A stretch of 62,838 nucleotides of DNA, from the NCBI GenBank assembly GCA_002293425.1, contig DBDE01000034.1, forward strand, positions 1 through 62,838, read 5' to 3'. Each line of letters opens with the position of its first letter. The stretch's first letter is position 1. Below the pieces are notes generated by a model. That model had not been told where the DNA came from. It saw only the letters and a program-made list of their open reading frames with translations, and did not search any database. Below are positions 16,213-23,720 of this stretch, piece by piece. The translations under genes were made by a program, and so were the position numbers. The stretch is from Alistipes sp. UBA940 (GTDB lineage: Bacteria > Bacteroidota > Bacteroidia > Bacteroidales > Rikenellaceae).

Positions 16213-17689
16213 TTAAAACGGTTCGTCCTCCGAATACCGCGCGGGCGGAGTGTAGCTGTTCATCGAGCTCTCCACATCGCCGAACTCGTCGTCGAAGTCG
16301 AGGAAGCGCGCCTGCTCCTTGCGGAACCTGAGCCGGACAGTATCAGTGGCCCCGTTCCTATGCTTGGCGATAATGAACTCCGCCAAACCGGGAGGCAAAG
16401 GCACATTCTCCTCGTCGACCTTCATTCCAAAATACTCAGGCCGGTGGATAAACGCCACAATATCGGCATCCTGCTCGATAGCTCCCGACTCGCGAAGGTC
16501 TGAGAGTTGCGGCTTCTTGCTCCCGCCCCTCAGCTCGGCCGCACGATTGAGCTGCGACAAAGCAATGATGGGCACATTGAGCTCCTTGGCAATAGCCTTC
16601 AGCGTGCGCGAAATGCCCGCCACCTCCTGCTCGCGATTGCCGCGAACCTCCTGCGAACCCGTCATCAACTGCAAATAGTCTATCACAATGAGCCGAATAT
16701 CGTGCTGGGTCTTCAACCTCCGAGCCTTCGACCGGAACTCAAAAACACTCAACGCAGGAGTGTCGTCGATATACATCGGCGCGTCGGCAAAAGGCTTGAT
16801 ACTCTCCTCCAAATGGCGCCACTGCTCGGGCGTCAGCTTGCCCGTCTTCACATCCTTGCCATCCAACTGACTCTCGGCCACGATCAAACGCATCATCAGC
16901 TGCGTGGCCGACATTTCGAGCGAGAAGAACGCCACCGGAATATTGTGATCGATCGCCACATTGCTGCGCCATCGACAGCGTGAACGCCGTTTTCCCCATC
17001 GACGGACGGGCGGCAACGATAACCAAATCGCTCGGCTGCCAACCGAGGGTCACACGGTCGATGCCCGCGAATCCGCTCGGCACACCGTTGAACGCCCCGT
17101 CTGATTTCGACGCCTCCTCGATCGCCTCCATCGTCCGCCGCAAAACATCGCCCGAACTCTGGACACTACGCTGCATATGACCCTCCGAAACGTGATATAT
17201 CTCATTCTCGGCATAATCTATCAAATCGGTCACATCGACACTCTCGTCGTAAGACCGCTTCTGTATCTCGGTGGAAGCACGAATAAGCTCCCGCTGAACG
17301 AACTTCTGGGCAATGATCTTGGAGTGGTACTCGACGTGCGCCGCCGAACCCACCCGCTGGGTCAACGAAGCCAAAAAAGTCGCGCCCCCAACCTCCTTCA
17401 ACTTGCCGTCCTGCTTCAACCGCTCCGTGACGGTATAGAGGTCGATCGGGCTCAGCTCGGCACTAAGTTTCTCGATGGCCTTATAGATGGTGCGGTGGAT
17501 CTCCTTATAGAACGCATCGGCGGTGAGGTACTCCTGCACGGCTATGATGCTGTCCTTTTCCAACATCAACGCACCCAGAATAGCCTCCTCCAACTCGACT
17601 GCCTGGGGAGGGATCAAACCACCCTGAGCGATCATCTGCTCATAAGATTCCCGATTGCTCTCCGAAGGAGTTTTAAAGTTCTTCGCCAT
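16213..17689 (-). pseudogene. dnaB: Replicative DNA helicase DnaB, with a +1 frameshift
   Basis: About 491 residues if one base is removed, normal for DnaB, the hexameric 5'-3' helicase of the replisome. N-terminal part (from ATG 17689, MAKNFK) includes 'PPQAVELEEAILGALML' and Walker A ARPSMGKTAF. Right after 'TLSMAQ' the frame changes: the frame to 17689 runs on into nonsense, while the helicase continues in the next frame from NVAIDHNIPVAFFSLEMS through 'IRLIVIDYLQLM' to the end at 16213. One surplus base at 16963 (C on the coding strand, between CAG and AAT) explains it. DnaB is essential, so a sequencing/assembly error is more likely than a dead gene. A TACCTTTG box (17697-17704) lies 7 nt before the ATG. 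Confidence 0.9.
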
Positions 17690-17696
17690 AGAACAG

Positions 17697-17704
17697 CAAA
17701 GGTA
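17697..17704 (-). promoter_or_regulatory. dnaB -7 box
   Basis: TACCTTTG on the minus strand, 7 nt from the ATG at 17689. Confidence 0.5.
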
Positions 17705-17734
17705 TGGAAAATTACGAATTTTCGACGAACCGAG

Positions 17735-17764
17735 TGCAAAAAGAAAATAAATTTTCTTTTTGCA
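17735..17764. repeat. 30-bp palindrome between dnaB and the DMT exporter
   Basis: TGCAAAAAGAAAAT and its reverse complement are separated by AA, giving a 14-bp perfect stem. A/T-rich loop, no T-run beyond the stem. It could act as a bidirectional terminator or a protein site; it lies among attacga heptamers at 17709-17720 and 17801-17823. Confidence 0.6.
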
Positions 17765-17800
17765 GAGGTGAGGATGAAAATCAACGCGCAAGGCGCGGTA

Positions 17801-17847
17801 ATTACGAATTACGAATTTTTTTGGCTGAAATCTCGTTCCGAGATTTC
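17801..17847. repeat. Heptamers plus hairpin at the exporter 3' end
   Basis: ATTACGA twice at 17801-17814, then a perfect hairpin GAAATCTCG-TTC-CGAGATTTC (17827-17847). The last residues of the DMT exporter (SRNEISAKKIRNS) are encoded by this repeat. Confidence 0.6.
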
Positions 17848-18734
17848 GATTGCGTCACCAACCACACCCCGCCGAAAACCAACAATGCGGCCAGCCCCTT
17901 AGTGAGGCCGAAACTGTCCAACCCCACAGCCACCGAAACCAGCGACGCAACCACCGGTTGCAAATATCCATACATCCCCAACACCGTCGGACGCAAATAC
18001 CGCTGCCCGATCGGCAACAAAAAAAAGGTCAAAAACGTGGCTCCGCAAACAATAAACCCCAACCGCGCCCAAACATCCCAACCCAACGCCCCATAATCGA
18101 CCGACACAACATCACCCCAACAAAGCGGTGCCGCCCCGACAGCCGCAAAAAGAAACATCCACTTCATCAACGTCACAGACGAATAAGTGGTAAACAACCG
18201 CCGGAACCCCACCAAATAGATGGAAAACGACAACGAACTGAGCGCACACAACAAATCGCCCACAACACTCGCCCCGCCCCGACCCAAAGCCGCACCACCT
18301 CCAAAAATAAGCATCAAAGCCCCGCTCGCCCCAACGGCAACCCCCACAACCTTCAACCACGTGATGGGCTCTCTGAGAAAAGCCGCCGCAAGACACATAG
18401 TTATCATCGGTGTCAAAGTGGTGATAACCGCAGCGTCTATCGGCGCAGTCATCGAAACGCCGACAATGAAGGGCATCTGGTTGACCAAAATGCAAAACAG
18501 CGAAGCAACCAGCATCGCCCCGATGTCCCTGACGGGTACCCGCTCTTTTTTGACAAACAGGCTCGCCAGCCAAAACAACACCGCCGCGGCAGCCATTCGA
18601 TAGAACGTGACGCTCCAACCGGTGATGCCGCCCTGGCCGATGACCGACTTTACGGCCGGAATGTTGAGCCCGAAAATGATATAGGCCACCGCAATAACCA
18701 AATGACCCTTGTAACTCCGCTCGGTGAGATTCAT
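17802..18734 (-). CDS. EamA/DMT-family transporter
   Basis: 310 residues from ATG 18734 (MNLTERSYKG); the longer frame to 18785 overlaps the opposite toxin-antitoxin promoter. About ten hydrophobic segments in two five-helix halves, e.g. 'VIAVAYIIFGLNIPAVKS' near the N-terminus and 'GLAALLVFGGVWLVTQS' at the end, as in drug/metabolite exporters. Substrate cannot be inferred. The short charged tail after the last helix comes from a repeat element. It is divergent from the TA pair. Confidence 0.88.
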   Translation of the reverse strand: MNLTERSYKGHLVIAVAYIIFGLNIPAVKSVIGQGGITGWSVTFYRMAAAAVLFWLASLFVKKERVPVRDIGAMLVASLFCILVNQMPFIVGVSMTAPIDAAVITTLTPMITMCLAAAFLREPITWLKVVGVAVGASGALMLIFGGGAALGRGGASVVGDLLCALSSLSFSIYLVGFRRLFTTYSSVTLMKWMFLFAAVGAAPLCWGDVVSVDYGALGWDVWARLGFIVCGATFLTFFLLPIGQRYLRPTVLGMYGYLQPVVASLVSVAVGLDSFGLTKGLAALLVFGGVWLVTQSKSRNEISAKKIRNS

Positions 18735-18763
18735 AAGTGGGGACAAAATTAGCATAAAATTTG

Positions 18764-18771
18764 TATATTTG
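18764..18771 (+). promoter_or_regulatory. -7 box of the toxin-antitoxin operon
   Basis: TATATTTG, a perfect TAnnTTTG match, 19 nt before the antitoxin ATG at 18791. Confidence 0.6.
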
Positions 18772-18790
18772 CCGTGAAAAGACAAAGGCT

Positions 18791-19024
18791 ATGACCACGC
18801 TCTACATCAAAGACAACACCCCCGAGGCAAAAAACTTCGTGAAGTATGCCCAAACCCTGCCGTTCGTCGAAAAGTGTGACGATGAGGCTTTCGAACCTAT
18901 TCAGGGACTCGCCCGTACCCCGAGAGAGTGCCTGAACGCTATTGACGAAGCCTTGAACGATGTTCGTGAAGGACGGGTATACTCTTCGGAAGAGGTATTT
19001 AAGCCGTACGAAAAATGGATGTAA
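18791..19024 (+). CDS. Antitoxin of a type II toxin-antitoxin pair
   Basis: 77 residues from ATG 18791 (MTTLYIKDN); the longer frame from 18761 runs through the promoter. Acidic, predicted mostly helical after a short N-terminal strand, which fits antitoxins that bind DNA by the N-terminus and the toxin by the C-terminus. It overlaps the RelE/ParE-like gene by 10 bp, the classic antitoxin-first arrangement with translational coupling. Antitoxin family not recognised with certainty. Confidence 0.75.
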   Translation: MTTLYIKDNTPEAKNFVKYAQTLPFVEKCDDEAFEPIQGLARTPRECLNAIDEALNDVREGRVYSSEEVFKPYEKWM

Positions 19025-19323
19025 TCTGGTCGGCGCGAGCAAAAAAAGACCTGGCCGCTATATGGGATTATTATAGTCCGAGGAGTATGCGCGCGGCAGT
19101 GAGAATTTTGGAAGACATTAAACTCGACGTTCGGCGGGTCTCCGAAAATCCATTGCTGGCACCCAAAGAGTTGTTGTTGGAAGAGCGCGAGGAGAACTTT
19201 CGCTCTGTCGTTGTCCGAAAATTGTTCAAAATTGTCTATTTTTTCGACGAAGATAAAATCACCGTAGCCTCTATTTGGGATTGTCGTAGGGCTCCTTCGC
19301 GGTTAATCCGTTTGCTATCCTGA
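19015..19323 (+). CDS. RelE/ParE-superfamily toxin
   Basis: 102 residues. The pattern 'VIWSARAKKDLAAIWDYY' at the N-terminus, the central 'ENPLLAPKELL' and C-terminal 'FKIVYFFDEDKITVASIWDCRR' are typical of ParE/RelE-type toxins, which act as mRNA interferases (RelE) or gyrase poisons (ParE); the sequence does not settle which. Preceded by its antitoxin with a 10-bp overlap and followed after 2 bp by a YgiQ gene, an unusual tight junction to a housekeeping-like gene. Confidence 0.85.
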   Translation: MDVIWSARAKKDLAAIWDYYSPRSMRAAVRILEDIKLDVRRVSENPLLAPKELLLEEREENFRSVVVRKLFKIVYFFDEDKITVASIWDCRRAPSRLIRLLS

Positions 19324-19325
19324 CC

Positions 19326-21089
19326 GTGGATTCGTTTCTCCCCACATCGGCGAAAGAGATGGCGGCTCGGGGGTGGGAGGCCGCCGATGTCATTCTCGTC
19401 ACGGGCGACGCCTATGTCGATCACCCGTCGTGCGGAGTGGCGGTCATCGGCCGATTGTTGGAGGCCGAAGGGTTGCGCGTCGCCATTCTGCCCCAACCGA
19501 ATTGGCGCGACGATCTGCGCGACTTCAAAAAACTCGGTGCGCCGCGACTCTTCTTCGGCGTGACAGCCGGCGCAATGGACTCGATGGTGAACCACTACAC
19601 CGCCGCCAAACGCCTCCGCTCCGACGACGCCTACACCGCCGGCGGCAAAGCGGGCTTCCGACCCGACCGCGCTGCAACGGTCTATTCGAAGATATTAAAG
19701 AGCCTCTACCCATCCGTCCCCGTCATTCTGGGCGGCATCGAGGCGTCGCTCAGGCGGCTCACTCATTACGATTATTGGGACGACAAGCTACACCCCTCGA
19801 TCCTGGTGGATAGCGGGGCCGACATCATCAGCTATGGAATGGGCGAAGAGGCGATAGTGGACATCGCACGTGTTTTTCGCAACGGAGACAGTTTGCGCGA
19901 GTTGCCACAGGTGGCTTTTATGGCCGATGCGGACTATGTCGAAAAGCTCACCGAACCCATCCTGCTTCATCCCCACGAAGAGTGCGTGGCCGACGGGGGG
20001 AAATTCGGGGAGAACTTTGTGCGAATCGAGACCGAGAGCAACCTGCCGGAGCCCGGGCGGATCATCGTGGAGCCGTTCGGCGCGCAATTTGTCGTCGTCA
20101 ACCCGCCCTATCCACTGATGTCGACCGAGACGCTCGACCGTACGGCGGAGTTGCCATACACCCGCCAACCCCATCCGCGATATGCCAAAAAGGGCGATAT
20201 TCCGGCGTGGATGATGATCCGAAATTCTGTCAACATCCACCGAGGTTGCTTCGGCGGCTGCAGCTTCTGCACCATCTCCGCCCATCAGGGCAAATTCATC
20301 GTCTCGCGCTCGGTGGAAAGTGTGCTCGGCGAAGTGCGACGATTGACCGAAATGCCCTATTTTCGCGGCAATATATCGGACTTAGGCGGCCCGTCGGCTA
20401 ATATGTGGCAGATGGGAGGTCGCGACGTTGCGCTATGCGGGCGGTGCAAAAGGCCCAGTTGTCTGACTCCCCGGATCTGTCCCAACCTCGACCGCAACCA
20501 CGCCCCACTGCTCGACCTCTACGCCGCCGTCGGCGCCATTCCGGGTGTTAAAAAATCGTACATCGGGAGCGGGATAAGGTACGATCTGTTTCAAAGCCGC
20601 GCGACGCCTAAATTCAGCCCGCCCGACCCCCCTGCGGGCGGGGCTGACGATTCGCAAAGCGAATCGAAATCGTTCCCGGCATATCTGCGAGAGGTCATCC
20701 TCCATCACACCTCCGGTCGGTTGAAGGTTGCGCCCGAGCACACCGAAGAGCACGTTCTGAGGGCGATGCGCAAACCGCCGTGGAGCACCTTCGAGCAGCT
20801 ACACCGCGATTTTCGACGCATAGTCGACGACGCGGGGCTGAAAACGCAAATCGTTCCCTATTTCATCTCCTCCCACCCGGGGTGCACCGAGGGAGACATG
20901 CGCGCGCTGGCGCAAAAAACGCGGCAGTTGCACCTCCGCACCGAACAGGTGCAGGACTTCACGCCCACGCCGATGACCCTCGCCAGCGTGATGTTCCACA
21001 CCGGTCGGGATCCTTACACGGGTCGGAAAATGTTTGTCGAGCGCAATCCCGAGCGCAAAAAACGACAAAAAAGCTGGTTTTTGAAGTAG
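19326..21089 (+). CDS. YgiQ-family radical SAM protein
   Basis: 587 residues from GTG 19326 ('DSFLPTSAKEMAARGW' aligns with YgiQ N-termini). N-terminal UPF0313 region 'VILVTGDAYVDHPS' and 'PQPNWRDDL'; [4Fe-4S]/SAM motif in 'GCFGGCSFCTISAHQG' (CxxxCxxC); then a second cysteine cluster 'CGRCKRPSCLTPRICPN'. The reaction is unknown for the family. An unusual 25-residue Pro/Gly/Ser/Asp segment interrupts the domain before 'HHTSGRLKVAPEHTEEHV'; it is encoded by a double-hairpin element (20615-20665). Translation is likely coupled to the toxin gene 2 bp upstream. Confidence 0.92.
   Translation: MDSFLPTSAKEMAARGWEAADVILVTGDAYVDHPSCGVAVIGRLLEAEGLRVAILPQPNWRDDLRDFKKLGAPRLFFGVTAGAMDSMVNHYTAAKRLRSDDAYTAGGKAGFRPDRAATVYSKILKSLYPSVPVILGGIEASLRRLTHYDYWDDKLHPSILVDSGADIISYGMGEEAIVDIARVFRNGDSLRELPQVAFMADADYVEKLTEPILLHPHEECVADGGKFGENFVRIETESNLPEPGRIIVEPFGAQFVVVNPPYPLMSTETLDRTAELPYTRQPHPRYAKKGDIPAWMMIRNSVNIHRGCFGGCSFCTISAHQGKFIVSRSVESVLGEVRRLTEMPYFRGNISDLGGPSANMWQMGGRDVALCGRCKRPSCLTPRICPNLDRNHAPLLDLYAAVGAIPGVKKSYIGSGIRYDLFQSRATPKFSPPDPPAGGADDSQSESKSFPAYLREVILHHTSGRLKVAPEHTEEHVLRAMRKPPWSTFEQLHRDFRRIVDDAGLKTQIVPYFISSHPGCTEGDMRALAQKTRQLHLRTEQVQDFTPTPMTLASVMFHTGRDPYTGRKMFVERNPERKKRQKSWFLK
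20615..20665 (+). repeat. Double-hairpin element inside the ygiQ gene
   Basis: First stem CAGCCCGCC with GGCGGGGCTG (20615-20646), then GACGA, then GATTCGC-AAA-GCGAATC (20649-20665), perfect. In frame. Confidence 0.75.
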
Positions 21090-21111
21090 AAAATCACTAT
21101 CTTCGCAGTGA

Positions 21112-21300
21112 CATATTGAGTATTAACAACGCTTTTTTTCTGTACAAATCGGAGAACACCCTCGGGTGGATTTACTGGAAAAGAAGGTTGCGAAGCTCGG
21201 AGTGAGTCAAGGCATCGTTTGTGCCTTGACAGCTCTGGGTGTGGTGCAATCTTTCCAGTTAAAGGCTTCTCCGAGCCAGTATAGAGGGATTGTTTAACCA
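21112..21300 (+). ncRNA. Rod-shaped structured RNA, possible 6S RNA
   Basis: This 220-base gap between ygiQ and a small ORF can fold into one long imperfect rod. Outer stems: TTTTTCT/AGAGGGA, TGTAC/GTATA and TCGGAGAA (near 21149) with TTCTCCGA (near 21268). Then an asymmetric bubble that includes a small CACC-CTCG-GGTG hairpin, then CTGGAAAAGA/TCTTTCCAG, TTGC/GCAA, CTCGGAG/CTCTGGG (with G-U pairs) and a tip hairpin GTCAAGGCA-TCGTTTG-TGCCTTGAC. A TATCTTCG box near 21099 could start it. Long closing stem, central bubble and terminal hairpin are the 6S RNA design, but I cannot confirm sequence homology; a riboregulator of the following ORF is the alternative. Confidence 0.45.
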
Positions 21301-21310
21301 CACCTTTTTT

Positions 21311-21529
21311 ATGAAAACGTACGATGTTTTGGGATTTGACTATTTTGTCGAGGGCGAATGGATCAGGATGTATGACTATCAACCAGGCAGGTGGCGGGTC
21401 GAGATTTCAGAGGACGGAACTTATCGCGATGTTTGCTTTCCTGATGGCGACGAGTTGCTCAGCGGGCACGGGTTCTGGCGGGATGGGGTGTTTTATTTGG
21501 ATGAATCTCAGCGATTGGTTTTGAGCTGA
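21311..21529 (+). CDS. Small hypothetical protein
   Basis: 72 residues from ATG 21311 (MKTYDVLGFDYF); an in-frame ATG at 21290 adds seven residues but lies in the presumed RNA. Acidic, rich in aromatic residues and Gly/Asp, no signal peptide or membrane segment, no family recognised. Composition and regular beta-like alternation suggest a small folded cytoplasmic protein. It is isolated between the structured RNA and a repeat, and convergent with queA. Confidence 0.5.
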   Translation: MKTYDVLGFDYFVEGEWIRMYDYQPGRWRVEISEDGTYRDVCFPDGDELLSGHGFWRDGVFYLDESQRLVLS

Positions 21530-21608
21530 AGCACGTCGCTCGCGGTGGGCGAAACTTGTTTCAGCCCATCGCCTGCGGGAGCGATGTGCTGACGAACTCT
21601 GCGAGTTC
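21530..21608 (+). repeat. Double-hairpin element between the small ORF and queA
   Basis: AGCACGTCGCTC (21530-21541) pairs with GAGCGATGTGCT (21579-21590) with one G-U, enclosing GAAAC/GTTTC and CATCGC/GCGATG stems; then CTGACGAACTC-TGC-GAGTTC. The motif CTGACGA before the second hairpin is shared with the copies in ygiQ, rsgA and wbqC. Ends 8 bp before the queA stop and may work as a terminator. Confidence 0.65.
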
Positions 21609-21616
21609 GGGTGAAA

Positions 21617-22927
21617 TCAGGGTAGCAGCAGCGAGCTGTCGCCATAACTCAAAAAGCGGAAATCGTTCCGGAGAGCATAATCGTAAATCTCGCGCCACCT
21701 GCCACCCGTGAACGCCGACACCAAAAGCAACAAAGTGCTCCGCGGCTGATGGAAATTGGTCACCAATCCGCCCACAACCCGAAACCGAAACCCGGGCGTG
21801 ATCATAATTGCGGTCGAGGCCTTGATGGATGATAAATTGTTGGTTTTCAGATAGTTAACCAACGACATCAATCCATCGTAACCGTCGAAATCGTCGGGAA
21901 CATCTTGCCACTCAAACTGGGTGATTTGCCGTTTGTTCTCGGATGACTCGTAACTCGTAACTCGTAACTCGTAATTTCTCAATTTCCATCCCAAAATCGC
22001 CAACGACTCCAACGTGCGCACCGACGTAGTCCCCACCGCAACTATCGGCGAACCCGCCCGCAACCTCTCAGCCAACCGCTCCAACGCAGAAAGCGAAACC
22101 TCGAAATGCTCAGCGTGCATCCGATGTTCCAACGCATTAGCCGACTTCACCGGCAAGAATGTCCCTGCCCCGACATGCAGGGTAATTTTTTCAATCGTGG
22201 TTTGCCGTGAAAAGCACTCGCCTTGCACGCCTCCTCGTGCTTCGCTCGGGGCCGTACTATTTGTACTGTCCCCTCGTTCACCACTTCGATCGGCGCACAA
22301 CTCGGGCACTTTTGACGACAAACAGGAAATGATTTCGGGCGTGAAATGAAGCCCCGCCGTGGGTGCCGCCACCGAGCCCTCGACCGTCGCATAAGTGGTC
22401 TGATAACGCACGTGGTCGACCTCCTCGGTCTGGCGACCCAAATATGGAGGAATAGGCACCCGACCCAACCGCTCCAACTTTTCACCGAAGGTCAGGTCGT
22501 CGTCCCAATCGAATCGCACAACATCTTCCCCGATCCGCCAAGCTCTCAACCCGTCGCACTCCACCGGCCCCGACTTCCACCTCTTGGCGTTACCCACCAT
22601 ACAAACCCACTCGCAAGTGCCTCGAGCGGCGAAAGCGCGCTCATAATCGGCCGGATCGTGCGGCTCCAAACAAAACACCTCCACCCGCGCACCACTCGGG
22701 CGGAACATCGCCAACCGCGCACGAACCACACGCGTATCATTGAAGACCAGAGTGGCATCGGGCGGCAAAAAATCGCCTATGTTTTTAAAGATAGTTTCGC
22801 AAATCGCGCTTCCTCGTCCAGACCCACCGTTCCAAATCAACAACTTAGACGAATCGCGCTCCTGGGAGGGAAATTTCGCGATCCTCTCCTCGGGCAGGTC
22901 GTAATCGAAATCGGCAATATCGATCAT
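21617..22927 (-). CDS. queA: QueA, tRNA S-adenosylmethionine ribosyltransferase-isomerase
   Basis: 436 residues from ATG 22927 (MIDIADFDYDLPEERIA), about 85 more than the usual 345-350. QueA transfers the ribosyl part of SAM to preQ1 in tRNA, forming epoxyqueuosine. Conserved blocks: 'LVFNDTRVVRARL', 'APTAGLHFTPEI', 'TLHVGAGTFLPVKS', 'GTTSVRTLESL', 'MITPGFRFRVVGGLVTNFHQPRSTLLLLV' (split here by length) and 'FRFLSYGDSSLLLP'. The excess comes from two in-frame insertions: about 35 residues between 'FTPEIISCL' and 'ITLHVGAG', encoded by 22206-22312, and a NYELRVTSYESS segment encoded by a heptamer array at 21945-21979. ATGA overlap with the DUF4349 gene. Confidence 0.95.
   Translation of the reverse strand: MIDIADFDYDLPEERIAKFPSQERDSSKLLIWNGGSGRGSAICETIFKNIGDFLPPDATLVFNDTRVVRARLAMFRPSGARVEVFCLEPHDPADYERAFAARGTCEWVCMVGNAKRWKSGPVECDGLRAWRIGEDVVRFDWDDDLTFGEKLERLGRVPIPPYLGRQTEEVDHVRYQTTYATVEGSVAAPTAGLHFTPEIISCLSSKVPELCADRSGERGDSTNSTAPSEARGGVQGECFSRQTTIEKITLHVGAGTFLPVKSANALEHRMHAEHFEVSLSALERLAERLRAGSPIVAVGTTSVRTLESLAILGWKLRNYELRVTSYESSENKRQITQFEWQDVPDDFDGYDGLMSLVNYLKTNNLSSIKASTAIMITPGFRFRVVGGLVTNFHQPRSTLLLLVSAFTGGRWREIYDYALRNDFRFLSYGDSSLLLP
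21945..21979 (-). repeat. Heptamer array inside queA
   Basis: On the plus strand GACTCGT then three AACTCGT copies and a degenerate AATTTCT. Read on the coding strand it gives NYELRVTSYES within QueA. Confidence 0.8.
22206..22312 (-). repeat. Second inserted repeat inside queA
   Basis: Contains GCACG/CGTGC and a GGGG..GTAC-TATTT-GTAC..CCCC hairpin on the plus strand. It is translated as a Ser/Gly/Glu/Arg-rich loop absent from typical QueA proteins. Confidence 0.55.
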
Positions 22928-23712
22928 CCCCGCGCCCGCCTCTTCTTCCGCCTCCCAACCAGCCAAACGACCAAGCCGGCAATAACAAGAACAGGCCAAA
23001 TATAGATAGCGCCAAAGAAAATATCCACAAAAATTCTCCAACCGCCACGAAGCGAGTTTACAAACCGGCTTCCCTCATTGCTGGTCAGCGAGAGGTCGAG
23101 AGTGCTCATCGAAACCCGATCCTGCAAATATCGCAACCGCCCTTCGGTGCTCTCGATCTCCTCCTGCAAAACACGAACCTGGCCCTCGATCTCGATAATG
23201 TCCTTGACCGACGAAGCCTTCGACAACAACTCGCGATACCTGTCCAGATAACTCTTCTTGGTAGCCAACCGCGACGAAAGATCGACAAACTCCTCCGTCA
23301 CATCGGCGGCCTCGATGCTCTTATACGCCACCTCGCCCAACCCGGCCAACTCGTCCACAAAAGCCAAATAGCGGCTCTCCGGCACCCGAACGGCCATGTG
23401 ATGAGAAGCACGATTGCCATATCTCGAAAAACCATCCTCGCCATAATAACCGCCATAGCGACCCACCAAATCATCCACCATCCTCTTCGCGGCGGCTAAA
23501 TCATCCACCTCCACGGTCATATTGCCCGACCGAACGATCTTCTGCAACTGGGGATCCACCGAACTTTCGGCACCAATTCCGACCGCAACATCCTCCTCGA
23601 TGGCGGCATGCTCCGGAGCAGCATCAGCATACTCTTCGGAACTCCCGCACGACGGGGCACACAAACAAAAACAGAACACCACCAAAGTGGCGAAAAAACC
23701 CATTCGTTTCAT
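22924..23712 (-). CDS. DUF4349-domain lipoprotein
   Basis: 262 residues. Lipoprotein signal ending APSC, acidic linker, then the DUF4349 region from 'DPQLQKIVRSGNMTVEV' through 'RVPESRYLAFVDELAGLGEV' and a coiled coil 'RLATKKSYLDRYRELLS...', ending in one membrane helix (IYIWPVLVIAGLVVWLV) and a basic tail GRRKKRRARG. Anchored both ends: lipid at the N-terminus and helix at the C-terminus, so the domain faces the periplasm. Function unknown. Shares an ATGA overlap with queA and follows infC by 8 bp. Confidence 0.85.
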   Translation of the reverse strand: MKRMGFFATLVVFCFCLCAPSCGSSEEYADAAPEHAAIEEDVAVGIGAESSVDPQLQKIVRSGNMTVEVDDLAAAKRMVDDLVGRYGGYYGEDGFSRYGNRASHHMAVRVPESRYLAFVDELAGLGEVAYKSIEAADVTEEFVDLSSRLATKKSYLDRYRELLSKASSVKDIIEIEGQVRVLQEEIESTEGRLRYLQDRVSMSTLDLSLTSNEGSRFVNSLRGGWRIFVDIFFGAIYIWPVLVIAGLVVWLVGRRKKRRARG

Positions 23713-23720
23713 AAAACTCC

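Noticed and set aside
15033..16331. 432-codon plus-strand frame inside yifB
   Set aside because: Antisense to a well-recognised AAA+ ATPase; Arg/His-rich without motifs.
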